Positions 50,101-60,213 of a DNA stretch of 64,000 nucleotides are shown piece after piece. Each line of letters begins with the position of its first letter. Position 1 is the stretch's first letter. Under the pieces are notes generated by a model. The model was given only the letters and a program-made list of their open reading frames with translations, was not told the DNA's origin and ran no database searches. Both the position numbers and the translations under genes were made by a program. The stretch comes from Chytridium lagenaria (lineage: Eukaryota; Chytridiomycota; Chytridiomycetes; Chytridiales; Chytridiaceae), in the NCBI GenBank assembly GCA_025449115.1, contig JAHLKC010000021.1, positions 330,736-394,735 on the forward strand. Direction: 5' to 3'.

Positions 50101-53100
50101 CTTCTTTTTTATTGTTGTTGCTTTTAAGGATAGAGTTAAAAGATGAATTAGGATCGCGGAGGTCAACCCAAGGACGCTCAGAACTACGTTTATCTTGTTA
50201 AAGAGCTGCGAGAGAAACTCCGACCGCCTTTGTCAATATCGATTGCATCCCCTGCTTCGCAATGGTATCTTAAGGGATTTCTTATTCAGGAAATGTCTGT
50301 GTACCGTGAGTTTCTGTCACCGTGTTTGCGATGATGACTAACTCTTACATATTTACTATTCTTCCGCTATCCGGATAAATCAATTCTATGTTGAATTTAT
50401 ATTGCCAGTGGTATGCCACCAACCTTTCTTCATTTTTAATTTTTGGCCGTAGGATTACATCGTTTTCATGACGTACGATATGCACGGTAATTGGGACTAC
50501 AGAAACAAGTGGGTCGGACCGTATCTAAACGCCCATAATAACTGGACGGAGATTAATGACGCGATTACGATGATCGGAAAGGTTGTTGGAACTGTCAAAG
50601 CTTTCATCTAAGTTTTCATAGGCAGGTGTTACCAGCAACAAGATTTTGCTCGGTATTGGATTTTACGGACGTTCGTTTAAGTTGGCGGATCGTAACTGCT
50701 TTAGTCCGGGCTGTCGCTTCCAAGATCCTGGTGCATTCAACCTGGAAACGCAAAATTATCAGAATGCTGCGACACCCGGCATTTGTACGAAAAATGGCGG
50801 AACTTTGGCATACTATGAGATAATGTGGCAAGTGGAAAAAGAAATGGGGAGCGTAAGGATTTTGTTATAACGATTACTCAAACTAAGACACAGGGGCTAA
50901 ATCTTATCTACGACCGCTCGGCGATGTCCAAGCTTCTCACTTACAATGGCGGACAAGATTGGGTGGGATATGATGACGAAGAGTCTATATCGGATAAGCT
51001 TACCGCCGCAGCTGATCTCTGCATGGGGGGCCTCGCCGTTTGGAGTATCGACCAAGATGATCAGAACGGGGCCCTTCACAGATTTATAAAATTAGGCGGT
51101 GTTCTGGACAGCGATGGCTCGGAAGAAGCTCTCGAAGACGAGGAGATAGGAGGACGGAATGATATCAATGGAATTGAATTCGACTCTTTACACTTGCCTG
51201 TCGATTTTGATAAAGGATCTTTGGATCTAGATGCCTTTTTAAATTCATTGTCTGACAAAGTCATAAGTAAGTGAAATAGGAAGTTGTCACGACGGCTTCC
51301 ATAGTATTCGCTGATTTGAACAGATTCTGATGTACTTATAGATCTTGCAAATATACACCAGCTACAAATGATAGCCATGATGAAGGTATTCTTCCATCAT
51401 AACCTTGCCGCCCTTAAGTTTTTGTAGCTGTACCTGTATGGTTTGATACAAGGGATTAACCAAGTTCACGAGTGGATAGCTAACCGGATGTCCAAAGAAG
51501 TATACTTTTTCTTTTTGTGATTTCTTCGTTGTGATAACCTCCACATCCGCGTTTCTTCTTGCCTTTGGCTATGACGTGACACCTAGTAACTTGCAACTTG
51601 CTTTAGAAACTAGCGGATCGCGCGAGCTACATGAACGGCGAAGTAAGTCGAGAAACTCCATTTAGATTTGTCCTTATCTCATAATCTCGAAAGCTATGGA
51701 ATCTTCAAGTGGGTGAATGCGCCACCTGCTTCAAATGCTACATAGGGACGACAGGGCAAGAAGTGAAATGCCCTAGCTTCAGCTACACTGATAACTCCGA
51801 AACCTTGATTCCTTACCGCTTTGAATTGATAGACCGTCCTAAGTTTGAAAGTGGTGTGCGCAGACTTGGCATCACATGGGAAGACGTAAAGTTTGCACGA
51901 TCTACTTTCAAGTGCTACGGATCTCTCATATCTATTGCGAAAATCGGAACAGCCGACTGCACGTTTGAAGGCGTTGCTCAGCTTGCTGCTGTCACCAAGC
52001 ACGACCACTTTTCCGATTACGCGCACTCGCTTTATCGCGACAAGATTCGTGAGATGGTGGCCATTAAAGGTATTGAAGCGATGATGGGGGATGCGCGTCC
52101 AGCTTTCCGATGTGAGACTAAAGACAGTTCGCGGCAATGCCCAGGTATTTACATTGCGTTCACGTGTTTGAAATTAATTTTTTTACAATGCAGCCTTAAA
52201 TGCAGGCTTGATCATACCTGAAGACAATGTCAAATGGATATCTGTTGTTTCAACGCCTAAAGAAATTGTCGGCGCAGCATCAGGTAAACCTAGATAACAA
52301 GATTACTTCTAAAGCTCAGATATTGACAGTGATTACCTTGAGACCTACACACACAAGTTTAATAGGATTGAAACTTCTTCAGTGGACTCCTGCGGCGATT
52401 CTACAGGATCTTTTTTCTGCTCATCACGTATCGCAGTGACATATACTTGGCAAGATGTTTACCGAGCAGACGAACGATACCCAAGGCCACGGAAAGAAAC
52501 CGTTGAGGAATCGAGAAGTCAAGCCAGCGCCCAGCTCGCGATTTTCCGGTCACTGATAGCGGACTCAGGAGCACGAGCCGACGATGTTTCCGATGCTATA
52601 TTAGCTGCTCTCACCATTCTGGCGGCTAATGACGCTGCTGTCAAATCCTTAAAAGAATATGAGGACACCGTGGGCAAAGCAATTGAGGCACGAGACGCTC
52701 ACAACATGTTGGCTGCTGAGCTTATTATAATGGTCGGTTCTCTGTGCACTCTAGGTTTCATCTTAAACTTTATTTTTAGGTCTTTGAGATTGCTATAGGT
52801 TTTGTTATCGGCCCTGAGCTCTTCGTGGCTTCCGCTGCCAAGCTTATCGCATCTTCTGTCAAAGCTTTGTGGAATCTGGCAAAAGCAACGAAGAGTTTCG
52901 CCCATATGGAAAAAGTCATATTGGTATCTGAATGCTTAAGAAAACCGTCATTAAATTAATTATTTAATTAGAAACTGCGAAACTTGGTGAAATCTCCGCC
53001 TAAAGGGAAGGACTTTTCCAGGATACGCACATTCTTAAGAGAACTTGGCGAGGACGCGCCAGACTGGATCAAGAATACGATGGGCAAGGCAAAGAAGTCG

Positions 53101-54792
53101 TGGTCCAAAATTCAAGATGATGTTGTTTGCATGGGTTCTGAAGTCCTGGAGGAGATACCAAGCATTTTAGTGGATGTTGCTACGAGTCACGTCGTCCGAC
53201 GGTCCGAAGGAGCCGGCATGCCTCCAAACACCATAAGCGAAACCCACCAAAGATCTAAGCTCGTGAACCACGACTCCTTAATGCTACCGTACGTTTCTAA
53301 GCCATCGACGAAAGTGGGACAGGTAGCTGGTCACATCACGGTGTTGTTAGATAAACGAGCAACCGCTAAGAAGCCTGAAAAAGATCCTACCTTTGTGAAT
53401 TGCTTACTATCCGCACAGGAACCCACGAAAAATTATAAGTCTTCCGGATACAGTGGCCATTGTCGGCCGGAGGGTGTGCCTAACGATAAAGTGCCCAAAG
53501 TTTTTTGGATTTTTGACGCAGAAGGGATTGAGAAGGAGACGCTATTTCACGATAAAACCAAAAAATTCCCTGATGACGTTGGCTACGACGAAAACTGCAA
53601 TTGCGGTTACCTAAGTCACGACGACGGTATGCTGTAGAAGACTTACAATTAACTGACCATTAATTTCCAAAGTGGACAAGTTAAACGATAAGTTTAAGAC
53701 GAAGAAAAATATATTTGATTCACAATGTGATCACCTTCTGGAAGCTACGGAATTTAACACTGGGTATGCAACTTAATTTCTTTCCTTGCAAACTTTAATT
53801 AATTGACCAAACTAGTGCTGTACACAAATTAAAAGAGCTTTTTGGAATGAAGCGGTCTGGCGGACTTGCAGATAGCACTTTTCAATATTTAGGTGGAGTA
53901 CGTCATGAAAATCTGGCCGCAATATGCAAACTGTTCAATGGGTTAGAAATTAAAAATTTAATTACTTGAATATTGCTTTAATACATCATTAGACATGAGG
54001 GTTACGACCGTTCGACCTACAAAATGCTGCTGTTGTTAATTCACCAGAAAATTTGGCCCCATTGCGGGCGGATATGAACACACCAAAGGTTGGTTATTCA
54101 ATTTCACTGACTTCTTGTTATATATCATACTTACTGTCTTTGCTTTACGTTACGGCAGTCTTGCGCTTTATCGGAAAAGATGGTTTCTTCGTCCACATAC
54201 ACAGACACTGAAGTGACCACCGGCGAGAATCCCTCAAGGACACTAACATATCTTAGCACTCACAAGAGGCTGCTCTCACACGTTATTTTGAAGATACCAA
54301 AAAACGGCGGGAAGTTATCATGACGAGTGCGTTGTATTGTAATCTTAACCTTCTTACTCAACTTCGTCATCTATCCACAGAACTGGTGGAGGAAATTAGA
54401 ATCGTACAGCAAAGAGTCAAAGACGCCCAGGCGGACCCCAACCACGAAAATCACAAATACTCGAAATTGGTTGACACGTCGGGAGATTGGGGTGATGTCA
54501 ATATGGGTGGATAATCTCGAGAAGGCTGCTGCTGATGTCGGTGTCCCTCTTTTTATTCAGTATATTTACATTGTTGCTCCTTCGTATCCCAACAGAAACT
54601 CAAGGCAATTCGTGAAGTAAACATGGAGATAGATCAGACCCCAGCAACCCCCGCTTTTACCAATAAACAGAAAGCTGCAAAACATAAGGCTCGCCAAGAA
54701 AAGGTGAAAGCTGCTGTTAACCTTTTGAGGAAAAGGAACAATTACTCTCGCTCTTCTTGCGTGAGGAAAAGAAGAAAAAGTTGAAAAAGTAA
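47161..54792 (+). CDS. Secreted lectin-LysM-CBM18-GH18 chitinase, killer-toxin-like class, with long C-terminal extension
   Basis: A signal peptide (MKAFHQLSTAVLATAIALG) precedes a bulb-lectin domain (QPDGNFVIYT, near 47650-47770). LysM-like (WCQSIAWNNGITESML near 48010), ricin-like (near 48190-48580) and two further LysM-like Cys-rich units (48690-49330) follow. Next comes a CBM18 chitin-binding module with eight Cys (49396-49610), then GH18. VKLIISVGGWSFND and DGIDLDWEYP carry the catalytic DxxDxDxE, and ILLGIGFYGRSFKL is also typical. GH18 cleaves chitin. From about 51300 a further 3.4 kb in many exons continues: Cys-rich segments, an alanine-rich helical stretch near 52600-52860, and a late segment with a CDHLLE motif near 53730. 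This order matches zymocin alpha/beta-like fungal chitinases. Over 20 short introns. Splitting into two genes near 51280 cannot be excluded. Confidence 0.82.
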
Positions 54793-55587
54793 ATATTATA
54801 AGTAATGCTAAGTCAATAAATTCTTTATTGCAGTGATTTATTAACATTTGAAGTCTACATAGATATACATTTAAACAAGTGCATCAACAATATCACGAAG
54901 TTGCGCTGAATCCGCAATATTGATGGCAACCACACCCACACAGCACCTACACAATCATGTTATGGGGTCCGCTAGAGCTGCTTTACTACAATATGTAAAC
55001 GAGCAGAAGCATAAAGCAGAAAACAATATATAGTGTCGACCAAAAGGATAGGAGTGTATGTGACAGAGCAAACTGAGAGCAGAAATCGCACCAAAAGTAA
55101 GTAGCGAGCGTTGGAAAAGCAACGCGAAGGTGCAGAGAAGCGAGTCCAGGAGGAGAGTAATTTGACAGGCAACGGAGGAGTGGAGGGCCAGGGATCGGCA
55201 ATTGAACAGAATAAATATTGATGGATTAAAGCATATCAAGAGGTGAAGCAATTACGAGAATCTTAGACAGAGCATGCCCAAACCTTATGGCACAGCAAAG
55301 CAGTGGCGAGAAGGAGCATGCTAACCTCTATGAGTTCCGTTCGTAAATCCGCAACCTCTTAACCGTTTTAATAGAGCTCAGCACGACTTTCCCCACAAGA
55401 CATGCCAAACGGTCTGTCATATCGTCATTGACAGTTCTCTTCCGACTCCTTTTTGTGTACGTGATATATTGTGTAAGCCACACCTCAAAAAATTTTGACC
55501 ATCCTTCATTTAAATTAATAATATCAATAAATATCCATCTGTTCGCTCCTGTTTCGCCAATTCTAACCGTAACCCGACTACTGACGG
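54793..55587. other. Intergenic with the second copy of the 40-bp promoter block
   Basis: Nothing coding is recognised. The block at 55432-55470 duplicates 47072-47111 and lies upstream of the F-box gene start at 55588. Confidence 0.5.
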
Positions 55588-56989
55588 ATGACAACCATGT
55601 GGGCCCACGACACATTACACGCCGATATGATGATTCGCATATTCCGTTTCTGCGATCTCAAGACTCTGGTGAGATTGAGGGCCGTCAGCTCCTCGTGCGA
55701 ATTCTTTCACAAGACGCCAGCGTCTGGAAACACCGCCTGCCTCCTGGATCAGTGCACAACATATTGCCTCAGGACCGCTGCGATGCAGCCATCAACCACT
55801 CGGATCTACTTGTGATGCCAGATATACAGTTGGAATCTGAGTTCAAGATCATTCGTCAGTCACTGAGATGCCCAAGCACTTCCAGACCCGCACCGACCTG
55901 GCTTGCAAGACGTCGACGGATCCTTGCCATTTTAACGGGCAAGAAGACCATGGTCCATTTTCAATGTTCGAATGGATGCGCTTTACTGGTAATCGAACAG
56001 GCGTTCTTGTCATGTTCATAGAGCCGAAAGCCGATATCTGATCGAAAGTGGAAGAGATGTGTTTCACGATTTCCTGAACAACGAGAAGATTAACTCTCCC
56101 CATCTCTTCTGCAGGGTACAGTGCGGTCCATACCTGGGACAGATCTGGTCGTCATCGTCAACGATCAAGATCACATTGGGCTTTTATTGGGATGAGAATC
56201 ATAAAGACTTTAGTATGGTCGGGGATACGGCCGACGTGTTTAAAAATGCAGTCGGTACTTCACCAGCACGCCAAGAGCCATTACCAGCAGCTGGGGGGTA
56301 GTTCTCACTGGGTTCGGTGGTGAAGATTCCCCACTTTCCTCCAATATCGCCTAAACCATGACGGCAGGGCCTGACCTTCAGCAACGGCTGCCATGGAGAG
56401 ATGAAGGCATAGAAGTTATGGTCCTCGCGATACTTTCCAATTCCGATCAAGATATTTGCTGGACAACGCTTTTGGGAACCTCTGTCCTGACCTTCGAAAA
56501 TGATGATGGCGATGAGCATTTCCTTGCTGCCAACATATTCGAAACCGATAACAATGAGACGGGTGGATGCATTGGGAGCAAATTGAGACAAGTGACGTAG
56601 CAATGCCTTGTGGGGATCGTGTCATCAGCTTTGATCGAGGTAGTTATCTTTACGACACCGTCAAACACTACGTGGCTTCCTCCTCAGAGACATATCATCA
56701 GAAGATCTCGAAGGAGGCACATGATTTTCTTGATTATAGTTTTATGTACAGCCCTCTTCCGCTGCATCCTGCGAGGATGATGTACTTTCGGACGCTGTAT
56801 GAAGGCGGCGACACTTTTGTCATGTTTGATCCGCTCAGGGGACGTGTGAGTGCCTACAAGTGGGATCAGGATTATCGGAATCTTGATGGAGAGCCTTTTG
56901 TTGTGGTGTTTGAGGACGATGTGGGAGGGTCCACAACGTCTCACTGGGAGGAGAACATTGTAATAACTGCGGTATCAGTTAAAAAGTAA
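55588..56989 (+). CDS. F-box protein, unknown substrate
   Basis: The N-terminus LHADMMIRIFRFCDLKTLVRL fits an F-box. The frame then slips near 55690, 55985, 56300 and 56600. Coding stretches in different frames (for example ESEFKIIRQSLRCPS, FCRVQCGPYLGQIWSSSS, DQDICWTTLLGTSVLTF, YVASSSETYHQKISKEAHD) together give roughly 450 residues with no repeat pattern I recognise. No introns are evident. It may be an F-box receptor whose frame is broken by sequence errors, or a decaying gene; coding bias persists to the stop at 56989, which favours the first. Confidence 0.5.
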
Positions 56990-57875
56990 TAAATTTCTTG
57001 GCCGACTCACCATACCGTATGATCACTTCAGCCAATAATGTAATAGAGCCCATGAGCGCTCTTTCTTCAGTTACGGCGTCTAATGGGACTGAGCTCCGCC
57101 GATAACCTCTTGGGATATGTACCTAGATATGCATAAGAATTTTTATCTTATTTTATTGTATTTATTTACATCTTTAATTTTATTATTTTCATTTAATGCT
57201 CTATTTTTTGTCGTTCTTATCATTATTTAGTCCGTTCTTATCCTAAGTCACCGTCGTCAATGTAGGAAAGGCGGACACGTTCGAGCAGGCGCTTCCGTAC
57301 CCTCTGAAGTAGCTGCTCCCTGCCCGAACTAAAGTACACAACCTGAGTCCGCCCCCTACAAATTGAAGGTGAGGAGGAACGTGACAATTTTTAGCCAAGC
57401 TAAGGGCTTCAGTAAAAAGGTTGCGTTGCATTTTACCTTAGAGTAAAGTGGTCGCGAACTCTTATTGTGACGCGAAGAATGCGACGTACGTGAGTATGCA
57501 GAAGGTAGTCTTCAAATTAAAAGATTGATGTGACTCTATTCTTACTTTAGTCGTCGCGAACCTTAGTATACCGTGATCATTACCAATGTCAAGTGGTCAC
57601 CAGTATAACCTAGTGAAGTCAGGTATATTAACAAGGTTGCGTCTTACTGAGGTAAGAAGCAGCTAAAGCGTCCTGGTTAACGTTGGTGCAATTGTCGTCG
57701 AATAAGATGTATCTGTAAGAATTGGTGATTAACCTCTCGTTTAATTTAGTAGTGCTTCAAACCTGTAAGGATTGGTGATTAACCTAAATCTTACTGTGAT
57801 ACAAGAAAGTCATATATATAGGAACCAACGAAAGGCACTTAATGAATAAATAAGCTAAATATTATTAATTGAACA
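56990..57875 (-). mobile_element. Probable 3' LTR of a Ty1/copia element (left end not defined)
   Basis: On the minus strand a polypurine tract (AATGGGGGAA) directly precedes TGTTCAATTAAT at 57875, the expected start of a 3' LTR. The copia RNase H stop lies 19 bp upstream of that start. A TATATATAG box follows about 70 bp into it, and two direct copies of a TTGGTGATTAACCT block lie at 57721-57783. I could not fix the other end; 56990 is only the end of the neighbouring gene. Confidence 0.5.
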
Positions 57876-57893
57876 TTCCCCCATTGAGTGTCC

Positions 57894-58200
57894 TCACAGT
57901 TGTGCCGACTCCAAGCCTAGTTGGGTACGGAATTGCTTGAACTTGAATTTGGGTAAGGGTTTTGTAAACTCATTGGCGACGTTCTTTTGAGTCTCAATGT
58001 AATTAACCACAATACCCTTATTCTCCCTGCTTCGCGAATCATGCAGTAGTTGATGTCTAAGTGTTTTGTCTTGTCACGATGAGTAGGATCGCATGCATTG
58101 GATATAGTTGCCGTGTTATCACAGAAGATCTCGGTTGGACGGTCCTGAGCTTATCCCAACTCTACAGGAATTTTCCGTAACCACAGGACCTCTGTGGATT
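57894..58200 (-). pseudogene. Ty1/copia polyprotein fragment: RNase H C-terminus
   Basis: The minus strand reads EIFCDNTATISNACDP, HRDKTKHLDINYCMIRE and then, after one frame slip, YIETQKNVANEFTKPLP and FRTQLGLESAQL-stop. These are the DN, TKHIDI..H.IRE and ADxFTKPL landmarks of copia RNase H (Cys replaces the usual His). Reverse transcriptase, integrase and gag are absent: just right of 58200 the sequence changes to an unrelated gypsy fragment. It is therefore a truncated 3' end. Confidence 0.85.
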
Positions 58201-58317
58201 ATATCCCATAGTACAAAACCGACGACAACTGAAAAAATTTCGTCGAAATTCGATTTAGTTTGCCGAAATGTGAGATTATAAGATAACCTCACTGAGAGGC
58301 ATGAATGCGTCGCTTAT

Positions 58318-58774
58318 AGAGAGCCATACCAGGTCGCCAACATCAAACGAGTGTTTGTTGCGACTGGGTTTATTTTGTTGTGCTCGTCTCTTGCGTTTGA
58401 GTTCTGCACGCAAGAGTACAGCTTTTGAATAGGCTAGTCTAGCAGCTAGCTGGGTAACATAATCTTTAGCCTCCAAACGATCATCTTCATTGTTGAGGAT
58501 TCTTTGACAAAGTCCTGAAGGCTTGTCGAGTATTCATGAGCACACTCACATGTGTGTCAGTGTCTATATCATCTTCAGGAGAAACATAGTCATCCTGATC
58601 GTCATTGACTTCAAGGTCAATGATTCTCACATGCCGTGCAGGTCCATCGTCAACAAGGAGACGGCCAGCATTGAGGTGTATAATATCTGGGGAAAGTACT
58701 AGAGTGTTATTGACATATAAGTTCATGGCGTTGTCAACAAACATGGGGTAACTGTCACGCAAATGTGGGCGTTC
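58318..58774 (-). pseudogene. Duplicated 457-bp fragment of the Ty3/gypsy-like element
   Basis: This segment is nearly identical to 60742-61199 in the same orientation, with sharp edges on both sides. It covers the end of the integrase insert and the beginning of the FDVGDLVWL (GPY/F-type) region. A few substitutions and single-base differences separate the copies. It is too short to be functional. Confidence 0.88.
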
Positions 58775-58799
58775 TGTGATCTTCTCTTGACCCATCCCT

Positions 58800-59379
58800 C
58801 CCTACCTAGCTTCGACTAGGGGGTAGGGGAGAAGAGTAAAGGAGTTGCTCCAGCAGAGCAAGTCCACAGAGCACCTAGGGACAGGATGTACTCCTGAATC
58901 TAAGTGATGTTGTTGTTTGGCGATGGTGTGGGTGAGTGATCGCGAGTTCTGCTTAATAAAGGGAGAAGGGAACGTGTTTAGTATCTTCTATGTCGACTTA
59001 CCTTGCTAATAAACCAATATGAGCACCAGATCGTCTCCTGGCGATCGGGGATGGCTGAAAGCCTCCTTGCCTTCCTGCTATGGCACCTTTTGGAACGTGA
59101 TGATCTCGTTGCCTCACGAGCTGGCACAGGGTAACCTCACTCATCACCTGCCTGCAGCGTCGATCACCGGCTCGGGGATCATCAGAGGTGGAATGTAGCC
59201 GACCAAGCCTAAGCTAAAGGACACTGACAATGAGGAGGACCCTTGGGCTCCCATCGCAGCCTTCTGCTTCAAACAGCTGGATTGCGGCTTCACCAGGTGG
59301 CAGGGGGTAGAGGGGTGGGCTGCCATCCAAGAAGGAGTGAAGGGAGATCACGGCGAGGCCACGCGCGTGAGATAGAGGA
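58800..59379. other. Unassigned sequence between element fragments
   Basis: GC-richer than the surroundings. It begins with a small imperfect hairpin (CCCTACCTAG / CTAGGGGGTAGGGG). It could be leader or flank of one of the retroelements, but no protein domain or clear primer-binding site is visible. Confidence 0.35.
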
Positions 59380-59707
59380 TGGGGATCAACTCAATATCAA
59401 CTACTTAATTCAACAGGTACAAATTAAATCAAGAAATCTCTCATATTAAAGTAATACACAAAATACAAATAAATAATAGACACAACATATGCACACACAT
59501 AAACGGCACATATGCGCGCCACCTCCTTCAATAAAAACCCTATAAACGTGGGGAAAAACTATATATAAAAAACCCAAAGGGAAAAGAAGGGAGGATTCAA
59601 TATGACGCGTAAATATACGCGTCGACGCGGGATATAACGGAACTCAACGGACTTAGACGGAATGTCCTTATGAGCCATAGGCCATGTGAATAATGTAATT
59701 CTTCACA
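59380..59707 (-). mobile_element. 3' LTR of the Ty3/gypsy-like element (left end approximate)
   Basis: A polypurine tract (AAAAACGGGAGAA on the minus strand) immediately precedes TGTGAAG at 59707. The first 23 bp of the LTR form a perfect-looking palindrome, TGTGAAGAAT...ATTATTCACA-like. A TATATATAG box and GACGCGT repeats follow. The internal end is unclear. Confidence 0.6.
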
Positions 59708-60213
59708 TTCTCCCGTTTTTAAGAAAAGACTTACGTAGAAAAGTCTAACTTAGTTGTCAGAAGTATAAGAACTATCTGTAAATATATCAGAGCTTGCATT
59801 ATCGGCAAGTCTATAAGGCCAAGTATTGGCAAGGGTTATATAATTGTTACCGTCTAGCATTTCTATAGCTAAAGGTACTTCAAAGTTATTATCAGGATAA
59901 TCATCATCCAGATTATTATCTATATCAGGTTCCGACTGAGGAACTTCATTATCAATAGCATTCTGGTCATCAGAATCTATGGTACAGCTGCCGTAAAGTA
60001 CGTTTAGCCTTGCGCTTACGTTTCTTTATGGGGCTAGGAGGGGTATCATCAAGGATACCTTCATTTCATCCTCACTACGATAACCATCATTATCTTCAGG
60101 CATCGTGTAGGATATGGGCTTAGGCGCAAGTCTCTTGCGGCCAGCATTCTTTTCATATACTACTCTGAGAGCATATGCTGTGGGCTGTGTTTTAGCAACG
60201 GTCCCAGTAATCT
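59708..60213 (-). other. 3' tail of the gypsy-like element, between chromodomain and LTR
   Basis: After the stop at 60214 the minus strand still shows coding-like sequence in another frame (basic, with YEKNAGRKRLAPKPISY) and then acidic, Asp-rich sequence. The polyprotein probably continued past the chromodomain before a frame slip. Confidence 0.4.
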
